From: an uncultured Oscillospiraceae bacterium
Lineage (GTDB): Bacteria; Bacillota; Clostridia; Oscillospirales; Oscillospiraceae
DNA length: 64,000 bases
Assembly: GCA_944385675.1 (NCBI GenBank)
Contig: CALWYD010000004.1
Location: forward strand, 43,204-107,203
Direction of reading: 5' to 3'
The translations under genes were made by a program, and so were the position numbers. The notes beneath the pieces are model-generated. The model did no database searches. It saw only the letters and a list, made by a program, of their open reading frames with translations, and was not told where the DNA came from. This document shows positions 27,995-36,671 of the stretch, piece after piece (position 1 is the stretch's first letter; every line of letters begins with the position of its first letter).

Positions 27995-28044
27995 CCTTAA
28001 CCTCCCATTCCCGCCATCCTTTTCTTACCAATATTCTTGTCTTA

Positions 28045-28073
28045 ATTATAACAATTTAAACGGCTCCTTGCAA
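28045..28073 (-). promoter_or_regulatory. carD promoter
   Basis: TTGCAA (28068-28073), 17 bp and a perfect TATAAT (28045-28050) on the minus strand, 51 bp before the carD start. Confidence 0.75.
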
Positions 28074-28144
28074 GCAAAAAGGTCAATTCTCACAGGAAAG
28101 CCGCATAAATTTTATATATTCCCCTTCAATCCCGTTTTACTGAC

Positions 28145-28446
28145 AAAAAAAGGCGACCACAGCCGCGCCTTATCACGCCGCTGTGGCCACCCGTTCTGTC
28201 CAAGGGCCGCCCAACATAAGCAAAGAGATGCCTGGAACTATTTAAAACCGCCTGAGGCGGAGTATTGTTGGTCTGCCGCCCCGGGGCAAACCACGGAGCG
28301 GCAGTGAGGTGCATAAGCACCAGGCATTTGGTTCCCCGCTCCCACATCGCAGGTTCGGGTTCCACGGGGTGACATCTCGCGAACAAGCCGCCCCAGACGG
28401 CGAAATGCCGTCAAAAAAGAGGAAAACATTGGATCCTTGATCCGCT
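28145..28446 (-). ncRNA. Structured RNA of about 300 nt, family not assigned
   Basis: A protein-free stretch with its own promoter and a strong terminator, all on the minus strand. The terminator has a 9-bp stem (28155-28163 with 28180-28188) and a T7 tail (28145-28151). Inside are complementary arms ATGCCTGG (28320-28327) and CCAGGCAT (28228-28235) and smaller hairpins: GGTGC-TTAT-GCACC, CTGCCGC...GCGGCAG and CCGCC-TCA-GGCGG. A further pairing of CACCC(C)GT with ACGGGTG could close the whole fold. I see none of the hallmark motifs of tmRNA, RNase P RNA or SRP RNA. 6S RNA is possible given the long irregular helices but the length is large; I do not assign it. It may instead be a carD leader, although the terminator argues for an independent RNA. 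Confidence 0.6.
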
Positions 28447-28452
28447 GATAGA

Positions 28453-28481
28453 ATAACACATTTTTTCTCTGCATGTTTCAA
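28453..28481 (-). promoter_or_regulatory. Promoter of the structured RNA
   Basis: TTGAAA (28476-28481), 17 bp, TGTTAT (28453-28458) on the minus strand in an AT-rich setting. Predicted start near 28446. Confidence 0.65.
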
Positions 28482-28525
28482 AAATTAGAAAATAAACCGT
28501 TAACATTTTATGAATGTTTTTCCGG

Positions 28526-28663
28526 TTACATATCATGGCCCTCCCGTTTCATCCGCAGTTCCAGCGGATCTGCAATAGGCCTCTGGGCATTGGTCTTTGG
28601 GTCAGTGCGGTTTTCCTTGGAAATAGGGAGCGTGTTTTTCTTTCCGCGTTTCTCCTGCTTCAT
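28526..28663 (-). CDS. Small basic hydrophilic protein, 45 residues, unknown
   Basis: Starts at ATG 28663 with an ideal SD (AAGGAGG, 8 bp before the start) and ends in TAA. The product (MKQEKRGKKNTLP...LELRMKREGHDM) is highly charged, has no hydrophobic helix and no cysteine. It lies between the potD terminator and the structured RNA. The SD and codon pattern favour a real gene; I do not recognise the family. A small spore or nucleic-acid-binding protein is conceivable but unsupported. Confidence 0.65.
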   Translation of the reverse strand: MKQEKRGKKNTLPISKENRTDPKTNAQRPIADPLELRMKREGHDM

Positions 28664-28748
28664 CTGTCTCACCTCCTTAGCAGCAGTCTGCTCCCTTTAG
28701 CGTCTCCTGTTTCGCCCCCTCTATTCTGCCACTGACTCCATTGAGAAA

Positions 28749-28779
28749 GGGCGCCGGAAGCCCAAAGCTTCCAGCGCCC
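28749..28779 (-). terminator. Terminator of potABCD
   Basis: Hairpin GGGCGC.GGAAGC/GCTTCC.GCGCCC 22 bp after the potD stop; the T tail on the minus strand is weak (TTTCTC). Confidence 0.65.
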
Positions 28780-28800
28780 AAATTAGAATATATATGAAAT

Positions 28801-29880
28801 TCAGTTGATTCCCATCTGGGTCCACAGATCGTTGTAGAGGGCGCGGATATCAGCAGGAAGGACCAGATAAGCCTCACATCGATCCAACACCTCCTGCGGT
28901 GCTGCCATAATTTCATAAAGTTCCATGTCCAGCGGTTCCCCATAGGTCTCCTCATAGTACTCGGGATACTTCTCCAGAGCCTCCGTGTTGGGGGAAGCAT
29001 ACCAGATATAATCCATATTGGCCAGGGAAGCTTCCGTGGAACACAGGAAATTAATCCATTCCTCCGCCTCTGTTTTGTTCTTGGCATTTTTCAGCACACA
29101 CATGGCATCTACAAACCAGTTGGATCCCTCCTCAGGAACAACGTAGGCCAGGTCAGGGTTGCTCTCCAGCATGCTCAAATAGTCCCCGGCATAGTAGGTA
29201 GCCACGGCAGCGCTGCCGCTCTCCATGAGCTGGAATACCTCATCCATCACAAAAGCCTGGTATACTCCATCCCGGTTGGCCTGGGCTACCTTCTCATATG
29301 CCTGGCGAATCTCCTCCTCGTCGGTGGTATTCACGGAGTAGCCAAGGCTCATAAGCGCCAGTCCAAAGGCATCCCGGGAGTTGCGGATCATCAGTACATC
29401 CCCGGCGTGCTCCGCATCAAACATCAGATCCCAGGTGACTGGTTCCGTCACCCGCTGCGTGTTATAGATAATGCCCAGGGTGCCCCAGGTATAGGGGACA
29501 GTATACTTATTCTCCGGATCATAGGGGAGATTCTTGAAGCGATCATCAATCTTCTCAAAGTTTGGGATATTGTCGTAGTTTAGTTCAGCCAGACGGTCCT
29601 CTTCAATAAGCTGAGAGATCATATAGTCAGAGGGAACGATTACATCAAATCCCCCCCAACCAGTGGTCTCCAGCAGATTATACAGGGTTTCGTTGCTGTC
29701 TGTGGTCTGATAGTTGACCTTGATTCCCGTCTCCTCCTCAAACTGGGTGATCAGGCTTTCGTCAATATATTCTCCCCAGCTGCAGATATTGACCTCCCGC
29801 TTGTCGTCATCCATGGCGCATCCGGCCAGCAGCCCTACCATCACGGCCAGGGCCAGAGTCAAAGCAAATAGTTTTTTCAA
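28801..29880 (-). CDS. potD: Spermidine/putrescine ABC transporter substrate-binding lipoprotein
   Basis: About 359 residues. The signal peptide LKKLFALTLALAV...LLAGC ends in a lipobox with the lipidated cysteine near residue 21. The mature part begins with VNICSWGEYIDE and contains the PotD-type acidic and aromatic ligand pocket segments (VPYTWGTLGIIYN). The likely start is TTG at 29880, 9 bp after GGAGG, which places the signal sequence at the true N-terminus. Last gene of potABCD; it delivers polyamine to PotBC. Confidence 0.93.
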   Translation of the reverse strand: MKKLFALTLALAVMVGLLAGCAMDDDKREVNICSWGEYIDESLITQFEEETGIKVNYQTTDSNETLYNLLETTGWGGFDVIVPSDYMISQLIEEDRLAELNYDNIPNFEKIDDRFKNLPYDPENKYTVPYTWGTLGIIYNTQRVTEPVTWDLMFDAEHAGDVLMIRNSRDAFGLALMSLGYSVNTTDEEEIRQAYEKVAQANRDGVYQAFVMDEVFQLMESGSAAVATYYAGDYLSMLESNPDLAYVVPEEGSNWFVDAMCVLKNAKNKTEAEEWINFLCSTEASLANMDYIWYASPNTEALEKYPEYYEETYGEPLDMELYEIMAAPQEVLDRCEAYLVLPADIRALYNDLWTQMGIN

Positions 29881-29951
29881 TTTCTCGTTCCTCCATACAC
29901 ACATGGTTGGTTTCTCTTTCCCCACCCCAAAGGGAATAAACAGCAAACCTT

Positions 29952-30821
29952 TCAGCGCCGGCGAACCTTGGCTGCTGCCTTTTCCTGTCGGGCCTGACGC
30001 ACGTTCACCACAATCAGCAATAGCAGCACCGCTCCAAACAGCAAGGTGGAAACCGCATTGATCTTGGGGGTAACCCGCTTCTTGGTCATGGAATAGATGA
30101 CCATAGCCAGGGTAGAAGTCTTGGGGCCTGCTGTAAAGTAGGAAATGACAAAGTCATCCACACTCATAGTAAAGGCGATAAGCATGCCGTTGACAATACC
30201 AGGCTTGATCTCTGGCACCACCACTTTCCAGAAGGCCTGCATCCAGGTACAGCCCAGGTCCTGGGCCGCGTCAATAAGATTTTTATCCATCTGCCGCAGC
30301 TTGGGCATGATAGCAAGCACCACATAGGGGATATTGAAGCTGATATGGGCAATGAGCAGGGTGGCAAAGCCCAGTTCCAGACGCGGGGCGGTGAGCCGAT
30401 AGGTCTGCTCCATCCAGGTGACAAAGCCGTTCCAGGCGGCAAAGGCCGCCACGAAGAAAAGGCACAGGGATACACCGGTCACGATATCAGCGTTGATCAT
30501 GGGGATCTCGTTGATTACCATCAGAGGCTCCCGCCAGCGCCGACGCATGTTGTAAAAACCGATAGCCGCAAAGGTACCTGCCACAGTGGCAATCGCCGTA
30601 GCCAACAGAGAAACCAACAAGGTGGTATAGACCCCACCCATAATCAGCCTGTCCTGAAACAGTTCCCCATACCAGTGCAGGGAAAATCCATGCCACACAG
30701 AGTTGCTGTTTCCCGCGTTGAAGGAAAAAATGATAAGCAGGAAAATAGGGGCGTACAAAAAGATAAATACCAGCGCGGTAAAAAGCCGGCTGAAGAGACC
30801 GGGACGGCTGCCAAGATTCAT
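29952..30821 (-). CDS. potC: Spermidine/putrescine ABC transporter permease
   Basis: 289-residue inner membrane protein with about six transmembrane helices and the EAA loop DAAQDLGCTWMQAFWKVVVPEIKPG that docks on PotA. The ATG overlaps the potB stop by 4 bp. PotC and PotB form the channel. Confidence 0.95.
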   Translation of the reverse strand: MNLGSRPGLFSRLFTALVFIFLYAPIFLLIIFSFNAGNSNSVWHGFSLHWYGELFQDRLIMGGVYTTLLVSLLATAIATVAGTFAAIGFYNMRRRWREPLMVINEIPMINADIVTGVSLCLFFVAAFAAWNGFVTWMEQTYRLTAPRLELGFATLLIAHISFNIPYVVLAIMPKLRQMDKNLIDAAQDLGCTWMQAFWKVVVPEIKPGIVNGMLIAFTMSVDDFVISYFTAGPKTSTLAMVIYSMTKKRVTPKINAVSTLLFGAVLLLLIVVNVRQARQEKAAAKVRRR

Positions 30822-31774
30822 AGTACCACCGCCTGTTCTTCGCCTTCACCAAAGCGGTTCATCACATACATACACACCACGACAATGACCATCATTACCA
30901 GGGAGATGGCACTGCCGAGGTAAGGGTTGTAAGCCCCGCCTAAAAATTGTAACTCAATGAGATCGCCCAGCAGCAGCTTGGTGCCGCCCCCCAGCATCTT
31001 GGAGATGGCAAACGTGGACACCGAGGGCACAAACACCATGGTTACGCCGGAGAGTACTCCGGGCAGAGAAAGGGGAAAAATCACCTTGCGGAACACGCGG
31101 GCAGAACTGGCCCCCAGATCTCGGGCCGCCTCCAGCAAGGAGTTATCCAACTTAATGATCACAGAGTAAATGGGCAGGATCATAAAGGGCAAATAATTAT
31201 ACACCATGCCCAGTACCACAGCCCCCTGCGTATAAAGCATGCGGAAGTAGGTCATATCTGTAGCCCGGTCTGTACTCAAGAGAAGGGCTGTGCCCAAACG
31301 GGCATTGAGCCATGCCAGCACCCCCTCATTCAGACTGGCACACAGGCTGTTCAGCCCTCCGTTTATCAGGTTTCCCAGGTCAATAATCCCCAGGGCCGCA
31401 AACATGCGGTTTAAAAACCCGTTGTTTTCCAGAATAGACATCCATGCGTAGGTGCGCAGCAAAAAGTTCATCCACATGGGCAGCATAATCAGCACCATAG
31501 CAATTTTCTGGAAAGACGGCCCCTCCTTGGCCAGAAAATAGGACAGGGGATACCCGATAAGCAGGCAAATAAAAGTGGCAATCAGCGCAAGACGAAAGGA
31601 GCGGGCAAATACTACCGCAAACTCCTTCATTCTCAAGAAATTGTCTAGGGTAAATCCTTCCGCCGGTGGTACGGCAGTGAAGGCATAAATGACCACTAAA
31701 ATCACCGGTGCCACAGTAAACAGGGCCATCCATACCACATACGGAGCCGAGAACCATGACAGTTTATTTCTCAT
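30818..31774 (-). CDS. potB: Spermidine/putrescine ABC transporter permease
   Basis: 318 residues from ATG 31774 ([12 protein letters not shown]), preceded by AGGAGG inside the potA 3' end. Six predicted membrane helices and the EAA loop [25 protein letters not shown]. The longer upstream frame overlaps potA in another phase and is not the N-terminus. Confidence 0.94.
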   Translation of the reverse strand: MRNKLSWFSAPYVVWMALFTVAPVILVVIYAFTAVPPAEGFTLDNFLRMKEFAVVFARSFRLALIATFICLLIGYPLSYFLAKEGPSFQKIAMVLIMLPMWMNFLLRTYAWMSILENNGFLNRMFAALGIIDLGNLINGGLNSLCASLNEGVLAWLNARLGTALLLSTDRATDMTYFRMLYTQGAVVLGMVYNYLPFMILPIYSVIIKLDNSLLEAARDLGASSARVFRKVIFPLSLPGVLSGVTMVFVPSVSTFAISKMLGGGTKLLLGDLIELQFLGGAYNPYLGSAISLVMMVIVVVCMYVMNRFGEGEEQAVVL

Positions 31775-32966
31775 CCCCGTCCTCCTGCCCGTCCTCTCCG
31801 GGCTCATAGGCGGCATCACTGATTTCCTCATATTCCTCGGAGTAAGAGGAGTAGTCCCCAAACATGCCGGAATATTGGCTCTTTTTCATAATATGAATTC
31901 CGTCCGGGTCAATCTTGATGCCGATACGGGAACCTACAGGGGACAGGTCGGTGGTCTGGATGAGCCACTTGAAGCCGTAGAAGTCCACGATGATGTCGTA
32001 CTGCATCCCCTTGAAGGTGACATTGGTCACTGTCCCCTTCAGCTGCCCCTCATTTTCCGGGACGATATCCACATCTTCCGGCCGGATGACCACGTCCACC
32101 GGCTCGTCCTTTTCAAAGCCGCTGTCCAGGCAGGCAAACTGGCGGTTAAATATCTCCACCACCCCATCTGACCGCATGATGCCGTCCAGGATATTGGATT
32201 CGCCGATGAAGTCGGCCACAAAGGCGTTTTTGGGCTCGTTGTAGATGTCCTCCGGAGTGCCGATCTGCTGTATCTTGCCCCCGTCCATCACCACCACCGT
32301 GTCTGACATGGCCAGAGCCTCCTCCTGGTCATGAGTCACATAGATGAAGGTGATTTCCATCGCCTTTTGGATACGTTTGAGTTCGTTTTGCATATCTTTG
32401 CGCAGCTTCAGATCCAGTGCCCCCAGCGGCTCGTCCAGCAGCAGCACCTTGGGTTTATTCACCAGGGCCCGGGCAATGGCCACTCGCTGCTGCTGTCCGC
32501 CGGACAAGGAGGTAACCCGCCGTTTTTCAAAGCCCCTCAGGTTCACAACCTCGAGCATCTCCATGACCCGCTGGTCGATCTCTTTTTCACTCAGCTTCAC
32601 CTTTCGGCGGGAAAGTACCTTACCCATCTCGTTCTTTTGCTCCTCCACACGGGGAACACGCAGGCCAAAAGCAATGTTCTCATACACGTTTAGATGGGGA
32701 AACAAGGCGTATTTCTGAAACACCGTGTTCACCGCTCGCTTATGGGGCGGGACAGAATTTATCCTCACGCCGTCAAAAAATACATCCCCAGAGGTAGGCA
32801 TCTGGAAGCCACCGATGATTCTGAGCGTGGTGGTCTTGCCGCACCCACTGGGCCCGAGCAGCGTGAGGAACTCCTTATCATTAATATAAAGATTGATGTT
32901 GTCAAGCACGACCTCATCGTCGAACGCCATGGTGCAATTGGACAGGCGGATCAACTCTTTCGGCAT
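31764..32966 (-). CDS. potA: Spermidine/putrescine ABC transporter ATP-binding protein
   Basis: 400 residues. Walker [10 protein letters not shown], signature [15 protein letters not shown], Walker [12 protein letters not shown] and the switch histidine in THDQEEA. A C-terminal TOBE-type domain follows (about 290-355), then an unusually acidic tail of about 40 residues ([10 protein letters not shown]...[10 protein letters not shown]) that is not needed for ATPase function in the family. First gene of the operon after a consensus promoter and structured leader. Confidence 0.96.
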   Translation of the reverse strand: MPKELIRLSNCTMAFDDEVVLDNINLYINDKEFLTLLGPSGCGKTTTLRIIGGFQMPTSGDVFFDGVRINSVPPHKRAVNTVFQKYALFPHLNVYENIAFGLRVPRVEEQKNEMGKVLSRRKVKLSEKEIDQRVMEMLEVVNLRGFEKRRVTSLSGGQQQRVAIARALVNKPKVLLLDEPLGALDLKLRKDMQNELKRIQKAMEITFIYVTHDQEEALAMSDTVVVMDGGKIQQIGTPEDIYNEPKNAFVADFIGESNILDGIMRSDGVVEIFNRQFACLDSGFEKDEPVDVVIRPEDVDIVPENEGQLKGTVTNVTFKGMQYDIIVDFYGFKWLIQTTDLSPVGSRIGIKIDPDGIHIMKKSQYSGMFGDYSSYSEEYEEISDAAYEPGEDGQEDGDEK

Positions 32967-32984
32967 ATGGCTCCCCCCTGAGTA

Positions 32985-33085
32985 TCTTGTGTGTAAATTA
33001 CACTGTCAGCTCCCTCGATTTATTCGCCCGGGTCGGCGCTCCCGCTGAGGAACCTTCCGGGGGGCCGGGCTTTCACGGATAGCGA
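32985..33085 (-). promoter_or_regulatory. Structured 5' leader of potABCD
   Basis: The roughly 120-nt leader between promoter and potA can fold: an outer CTCG/CGAG pairing, an inner GCCCGG/CCGGGC helix, and a small GGAA-GG-TTCC hairpin. This looks like a metabolite-sensing or protein-binding leader, but I cannot match it to a known riboswitch class and no terminator is evident. A polyamine-responsive element is an inference from position only. Confidence 0.4.
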
Positions 33086-33090
33086 GATAC

Positions 33091-33119
33091 ACTATATCTG
33101 TTTCCCCTCTGATTGTCAA
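33091..33119 (-). promoter_or_regulatory. potABCD promoter
   Basis: TTGACA (33114-33119), 17 bp, TATAGT (33091-33096) on the minus strand: near-perfect housekeeping promoter. Confidence 0.85.
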
Positions 33120-33183
33120 TCATTTTCCCTGAATTTTTCGCTGTTTTTTACACACTTCCCCCATCGCGCCTTTCAAAGCAAAA

Positions 33184-33212
33184 GGCTCTCCGCCCATATC
33201 CGCCGGAGAGCC
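33184..33212 (-). terminator. Terminator of the DUF2975-XRE operon
   Basis: 9-bp stem GGCTCTCCG/CGGAGAGCC with TTTTGCTTT after it on the minus strand, 36 bp past the end of the exported-protein gene. Confidence 0.8.
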
Positions 33213-33247
33213 CCAGTGCAGCTGTGCCGCAGTCAGTTTTTATCCTG

Positions 33248-34210
33248 TCATACCTCCTGCTCCCCATTCCCCAGCCACAGGATACAGGCCTGGCCCATTC
33301 CCCGGCTGTCCAGAATGACTAGGGTATGGGCCAGTCCCCCCGCCTGTAACACTTCTTCAGTGCTATAGACCGTGCGCTTCACCGTGCCGTCTTCACAGCG
33401 CTCCTCTACCAAAAGCCACTGTGCTTCCTCCGACAGGGAAACGGCCGTCTCCTCCTCCAGTTCATCCGCTCCAAACACAGTCTCCGCCACAATCTGATCG
33501 GAGGCGTCAAACTGCTTGATGCCAACTTCCTTCAGCCGGCTCACCACTTCAAAGGATACCTCCACAGACAGAGAGGTGGTCTTCTCCTCCCCGTTAACTG
33601 TCTCGGTGCTGCTGCGCTCACTGGTGATTGCCATGCCGCCCTGGCCCCCGTAACTGTTTCCGCTGCCGTCCAGGTAAACCGTGCTATCGGGCATCTGAAA
33701 GACATTGTAGGCCCTCCATGCGTATGTGGGGCCATCTTCCGGCCACGCTGTCTCTCCCAGCGGAAGACCGTAATAAATGGTGCCACTGATAGAGTTTTTA
33801 TCTCCTCCCACTGAGGTATTGCCATGCATCAACGTGTTTCCTGTGAGCAGCGTACTCCCATCCTCTTGTTCTACCTGGGCCAGAAAGGCATTGTAGCCCT
33901 CTAGGCCGCGAAACGTAAACCCTTCTTCTCTGCTGTACTGTCCAATCAAAATCTCCCTGGGAAAACTAATGCTGCCCAAGCCATCCACATCCATGGTCTG
34001 GCTGCCGTACTCCACCCAGCCCTCCCCGTCCCGAGTGACCTCTTCCCCCTCCCCGGGCAGGCGCTCCCACACCAGGTGGAACCCCACCCATCGGTCCTCC
34101 CGGAGGTCGCGCTCCGGCCGGGCCAAGCGCCCTCCCGTAGCATCCACGAGCCCTGCTAACACCAGCAAAGCGGCCAGGATCCCTATGAACTGCTTTTTAT
34201 GCCTCTTCAT
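33248..34210 (-). CDS. Exported protein of unknown function in XRE operon
   Basis: 320 residues from ATG 34210 (MKRHKKQFIGILAALLVLAGL) with GGAGG 6 bp upstream; the start lies inside the end of the XRE gene. A basic N-terminus and hydrophobic helix indicate membrane anchoring or export. The remainder is acidic, beta-rich and resembles bacterial extracytoplasmic proteins without catalytic motifs I can name. Third gene of the operon; function probably linked to the membrane protein encoded first. Confidence 0.75.
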   Translation of the reverse strand: MKRHKKQFIGILAALLVLAGLVDATGGRLARPERDLREDRWVGFHLVWERLPGEGEEVTRDGEGWVEYGSQTMDVDGLGSISFPREILIGQYSREEGFTFRGLEGYNAFLAQVEQEDGSTLLTGNTLMHGNTSVGGDKNSISGTIYYGLPLGETAWPEDGPTYAWRAYNVFQMPDSTVYLDGSGNSYGGQGGMAITSERSSTETVNGEEKTTSLSVEVSFEVVSRLKEVGIKQFDASDQIVAETVFGADELEEETAVSLSEEAQWLLVEERCEDGTVKRTVYSTEEVLQAGGLAHTLVILDSRGMGQACILWLGNGEQEV

Positions 34211-34427
34211 CGCCGTCCTCCAATCGCCCATCGAAGCGGAGGATATCCCCCACATCACAGTCCAGGTAGTAGCATATCTTGTTAATGGTATGGAAACGCA
34301 CACCATTGGCCTTTCCTGAGCGCAGGATGGAAAGATTCGCCTCGGTGATCCCCACCTTGGCACACAACTCCTTGGACGTCATCCCCCGCTCTTTCAGTAC
34401 GTCGCCCAAGCATACCCTGATCGCCAT
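34197..34427 (-). CDS. Small XRE-family repressor
   Basis: 76 residues, nearly all one Cro/CI-type helix-turn-helix (MTSKELCAKVGITEANLSILRSG near residues 16-38). This is the YozG-like small regulator that typically accompanies DUF2975 membrane proteins. Two almost identical 19-bp palindromes flank the operon promoter and are its likely operators, so it probably represses its own operon. The SD GGGAG is 7 bp upstream of ATG 34427. Confidence 0.9.
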   Translation of the reverse strand: MAIRVCLGDVLKERGMTSKELCAKVGITEANLSILRSGKANGVRFHTINKICYYLDCDVGDILRFDGRLEDGDEEA

Positions 34428-34439
34428 GGCGCCGCTCCC

Positions 34440-35396
34440 TCATATGATGGAGTCGCTATCCTCCTGCAGCTGGCGCCCTCGCTCCATCAGGCGGCACAGG
34501 AGAAACAGCGCCCCCGCCAGCAGCAGGGGAAACACCGGGAGGTAGGCAACAAAATGGGTGCTCTTCAGCATGCCCATAAGTGAGAGCTGAACAAGGTTGG
34601 TGGAGACCAGGATCAGGACGGTGGCCTGCACCACAAACCGGCACTCCAGCGCCGTGCGAACACACAGCTCCACCGCCGCCCATCCGAACAACTCCTCCTC
34701 CATCCTCCGGGCCAACTCCGCCCCCCACAGCAGGGTAAGCGCCCCCAGCAGATAGGGTGTTAGCTCCAGCAGGGCCAAAACCAGCAGGACCCCACAGGTA
34801 AAGAAGGCCCCTTCCGGATCCCCTGTATTGCCCCGTGTCACCTCTCGGCTCCGGGCCAGAAACAGGGTGATCTGCCCCCAGGCGGCCCCAAAGGCCAGCA
34901 GCATTGCACCGCCCGTCAACAGAGGGCAAAGTGCCCCCAGCAGCCGTTGCTGAGAGCAGCCTTCCATTCCCCGCAGCAGCTTCAAAGCCAGCCAGGCAAC
35001 CAGCAGGGAGAGCAAGCACCCACCGGCAGCCAACGTAAAAAACTGGTCCACCGGCCGGGGCAGCAGCGATGGATTGACGGAATAATAGATCCCGGCAAAC
35101 AACACCGGTACCATCAGCGCGGCAAGCCAGTCCTCCGGCCCCCGGCCCCCCTTCCATCGCCCGCTCCAAAGTACCAGAAGCACAGGCAGGGCACACACTA
35201 GAAAGGCGACCAGCCAGGCGGCTAAGTTACCCCAGAAACCGGACAGGGAAAGGGCCCGCAGCCCTTCTCCCGCCCATTTTACCGGGGCACAGACTGCACT
35301 TGCTGTCTCCCCGCTTTCCAGAGTTCCCGCCACCGCCGCCAACACACCCCCCAGCAGGGCGGCCCCGCCTGTAAAGATTATATTCCTGCGGTCCAT
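34440..35396 (-). CDS. DUF2975-like multi-pass membrane protein
   Basis: 318 residues with seven to eight hydrophobic helices. The last third (AVELCVRTALECRFVVQATVL... LLCRLMERGRQLQEDSDSII) matches the DUF2975 pattern, including its basic-acidic C-terminal end; the N-terminal part is longer than in usual DUF2975 proteins of about 160-200 residues. It is the first gene of an operon with a small XRE regulator. A transport or signalling role is possible but unproven. Confidence 0.7.
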   Translation of the reverse strand: MDRRNIIFTGGAALLGGVLAAVAGTLESGETASAVCAPVKWAGEGLRALSLSGFWGNLAAWLVAFLVCALPVLLVLWSGRWKGGRGPEDWLAALMVPVLFAGIYYSVNPSLLPRPVDQFFTLAAGGCLLSLLVAWLALKLLRGMEGCSQQRLLGALCPLLTGGAMLLAFGAAWGQITLFLARSREVTRGNTGDPEGAFFTCGVLLVLALLELTPYLLGALTLLWGAELARRMEEELFGWAAVELCVRTALECRFVVQATVLILVSTNLVQLSLMGMLKSTHFVAYLPVFPLLLAGALFLLCRLMERGRQLQEDSDSII

Positions 35397-35408
35397 GGTA
35401 TCCCTCCA

Positions 35409-35427
35409 ATTATCGTTTTACAATAAT
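35409..35427. promoter_or_regulatory. XRE operator 2 (downstream)
   Basis: Minus-strand ATTATTGTAAAACGATAAT, a 7-5-7 inverted repeat with one mismatch between its arms. It lies downstream of the -10 element and just before the SD of the membrane protein gene. It shares both half-site sequences with operator 1. Confidence 0.7.
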
Positions 35428-35437
35428 TTATATTCCA

Positions 35438-35466
35438 TATATACCATTTAAATTATTGTTTGTCAA
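35438..35466 (-). promoter_or_regulatory. Promoter of the DUF2975-XRE operon
   Basis: TTGACA (35461-35466), 17 bp, TATATA (35438-35443) on the minus strand. The -35 hexamer lies within operator 1. Confidence 0.8.
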
Positions 35467-35470
35467 TAAT
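35452..35470. promoter_or_regulatory. XRE operator 1 (over the -35)
   Basis: Minus-strand ATTATTGACAAACAATAAT, a perfect 7-5-7 palindrome covering the -35 hexamer. Its centre is 43 bp (about four helical turns) from operator 2, placing both on the same DNA face. Confidence 0.75.
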
Positions 35471-35505
35471 TTTTTAAGAGGGCGGGGACTACGTCCCCAT
35501 CCGAT

Positions 35506-36507
35506 TCAGACATTTTTTCTCCGTTTGTCATCCGGTTCCTTCCACTGATAGTAGGGAAAATACTCTGCCACAAAGTCCACATCCTCCACCTGAAAGGTAC
35601 GACCGTTAAGGTGTTCCAGTGGCCCGGCGTCGGTGGTAAACCGAAACTCTAGCTTATAGGAGTAAAGTGCCTGGCCCTGTCGGCCGTACTTTCGGTTTTC
35701 CCGCTGGCTGCCATACTTTCCGTCTCCCAACAGAGGGTGGCCCGCCGCCGCAAACTGGGCCCGGATTTGGTGGGTACGCCCGGTGATGAGGTCGCACTCC
35801 ACCAGTGAGAGACCCTTCTCCACCGCCAATGTCCTATATAAGGTGACAGCAGTCTTGGCCCCGGGCTGGGGGCGGCTGCGGACATAGACCTGCTTTTTTA
35901 CCTCATCCTTGAACAGGTAACCCTCCAGCTTTCCCTCCTGGGGCTCCATACGGCCGTGGACCACACAGAGGTAGTACTTGCTTAGCTCCCGATCCTTAAT
36001 TTTCTGGTTCATCACCCGCAGCCCCTCAGCTGTCTTGGCTGCAATCACAATGCCTCCGGTATTGCGGTCGATGCGGTTGCACAGGGCGGGGGCAAAGGAG
36101 TTTTCCCAGTAGGGCGACCACTCCTTCTTTTGATATAGGTATGCCTGAAGGTGAGTGAGCAGTGTGTTTACCCGCTCATTCTCATCCGGGTGCACCACCA
36201 ATCCCGGACGCTTGTCCAGCAGCATGATGTGTTCGTCCTCATAGAGGATGTTGAGCTTGGGCTGATAGAGGGACAAAAAGGCATTTTCCGGAGTCGGCCG
36301 CTCAAAAAACTCGTCGTTGATATACAGCTGTAGTATGTCACCTGCCTGCAGACGTACATCCCGCTTGGATCCCTTTCCATTTACCTTTACCCGCTTGAGC
36401 CGAATATATTTCTGGGCCAAAGGCGGGGGCAGAAGGGGCAGTGTCTTGGCAAGCCACCGATCCAACCGCTGCCCAGCGTCATTTTTCCCTATGGAAAACT
36501 CTTTCAC
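35506..36507 (-). CDS. RluA-family pseudouridine synthase
   Basis: 333 residues from GTG 36507 (VKEFSIGKNDAGQRLDRWLAK) after GGAGGGG. An N-terminal S4 domain (about 1-80) precedes the synthase domain with the catalytic aspartate in NRIDRNTGG (the usual HRLDxxTSG, with N for H) and LITGRTHQIRAQFA. It modifies 23S rRNA or tRNA uridines; the specific site (RluC/RluD type) cannot be told. It faces away from yceD-rpmF. Confidence 0.93.
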   Translation of the reverse strand: MKEFSIGKNDAGQRLDRWLAKTLPLLPPPLAQKYIRLKRVKVNGKGSKRDVRLQAGDILQLYINDEFFERPTPENAFLSLYQPKLNILYEDEHIMLLDKRPGLVVHPDENERVNTLLTHLQAYLYQKKEWSPYWENSFAPALCNRIDRNTGGIVIAAKTAEGLRVMNQKIKDRELSKYYLCVVHGRMEPQEGKLEGYLFKDEVKKQVYVRSRPQPGAKTAVTLYRTLAVEKGLSLVECDLITGRTHQIRAQFAAAGHPLLGDGKYGSQRENRKYGRQGQALYSYKLEFRFTTDAGPLEHLNGRTFQVEDVDFVAEYFPYYQWKEPDDKRRKNV

Positions 36508-36590
36508 CGCTACCCCTCCTCTCCACAAGATATTGGATTCCTTCCAAATTGCATCACAAAAAAATAGTTTTGTCAATGCTAAAAAAAGGT

Positions 36591-36619
36591 TTGACAATTC
36601 GGAGCATTTTCTTTATAAT
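36591..36619 (+). promoter_or_regulatory. yceD-rpmF promoter
   Basis: Perfect consensus: TTGACA (36591-36596), 17 bp, TATAAT (36614-36619), as expected for a strongly expressed ribosomal protein operon. Confidence 0.9.
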
Positions 36620-36671
36620 ACTCTCCGTACCATTATGCGAGTATGGGAGTCATTCCCCTGGGAGGAACGCT

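Noticed and set aside
28145-28446. Assignment of the structured RNA as tmRNA, RNase P RNA or SRP RNA
   Set aside because: The diagnostic motifs of each are not visible; 6S RNA is left open but not claimed.
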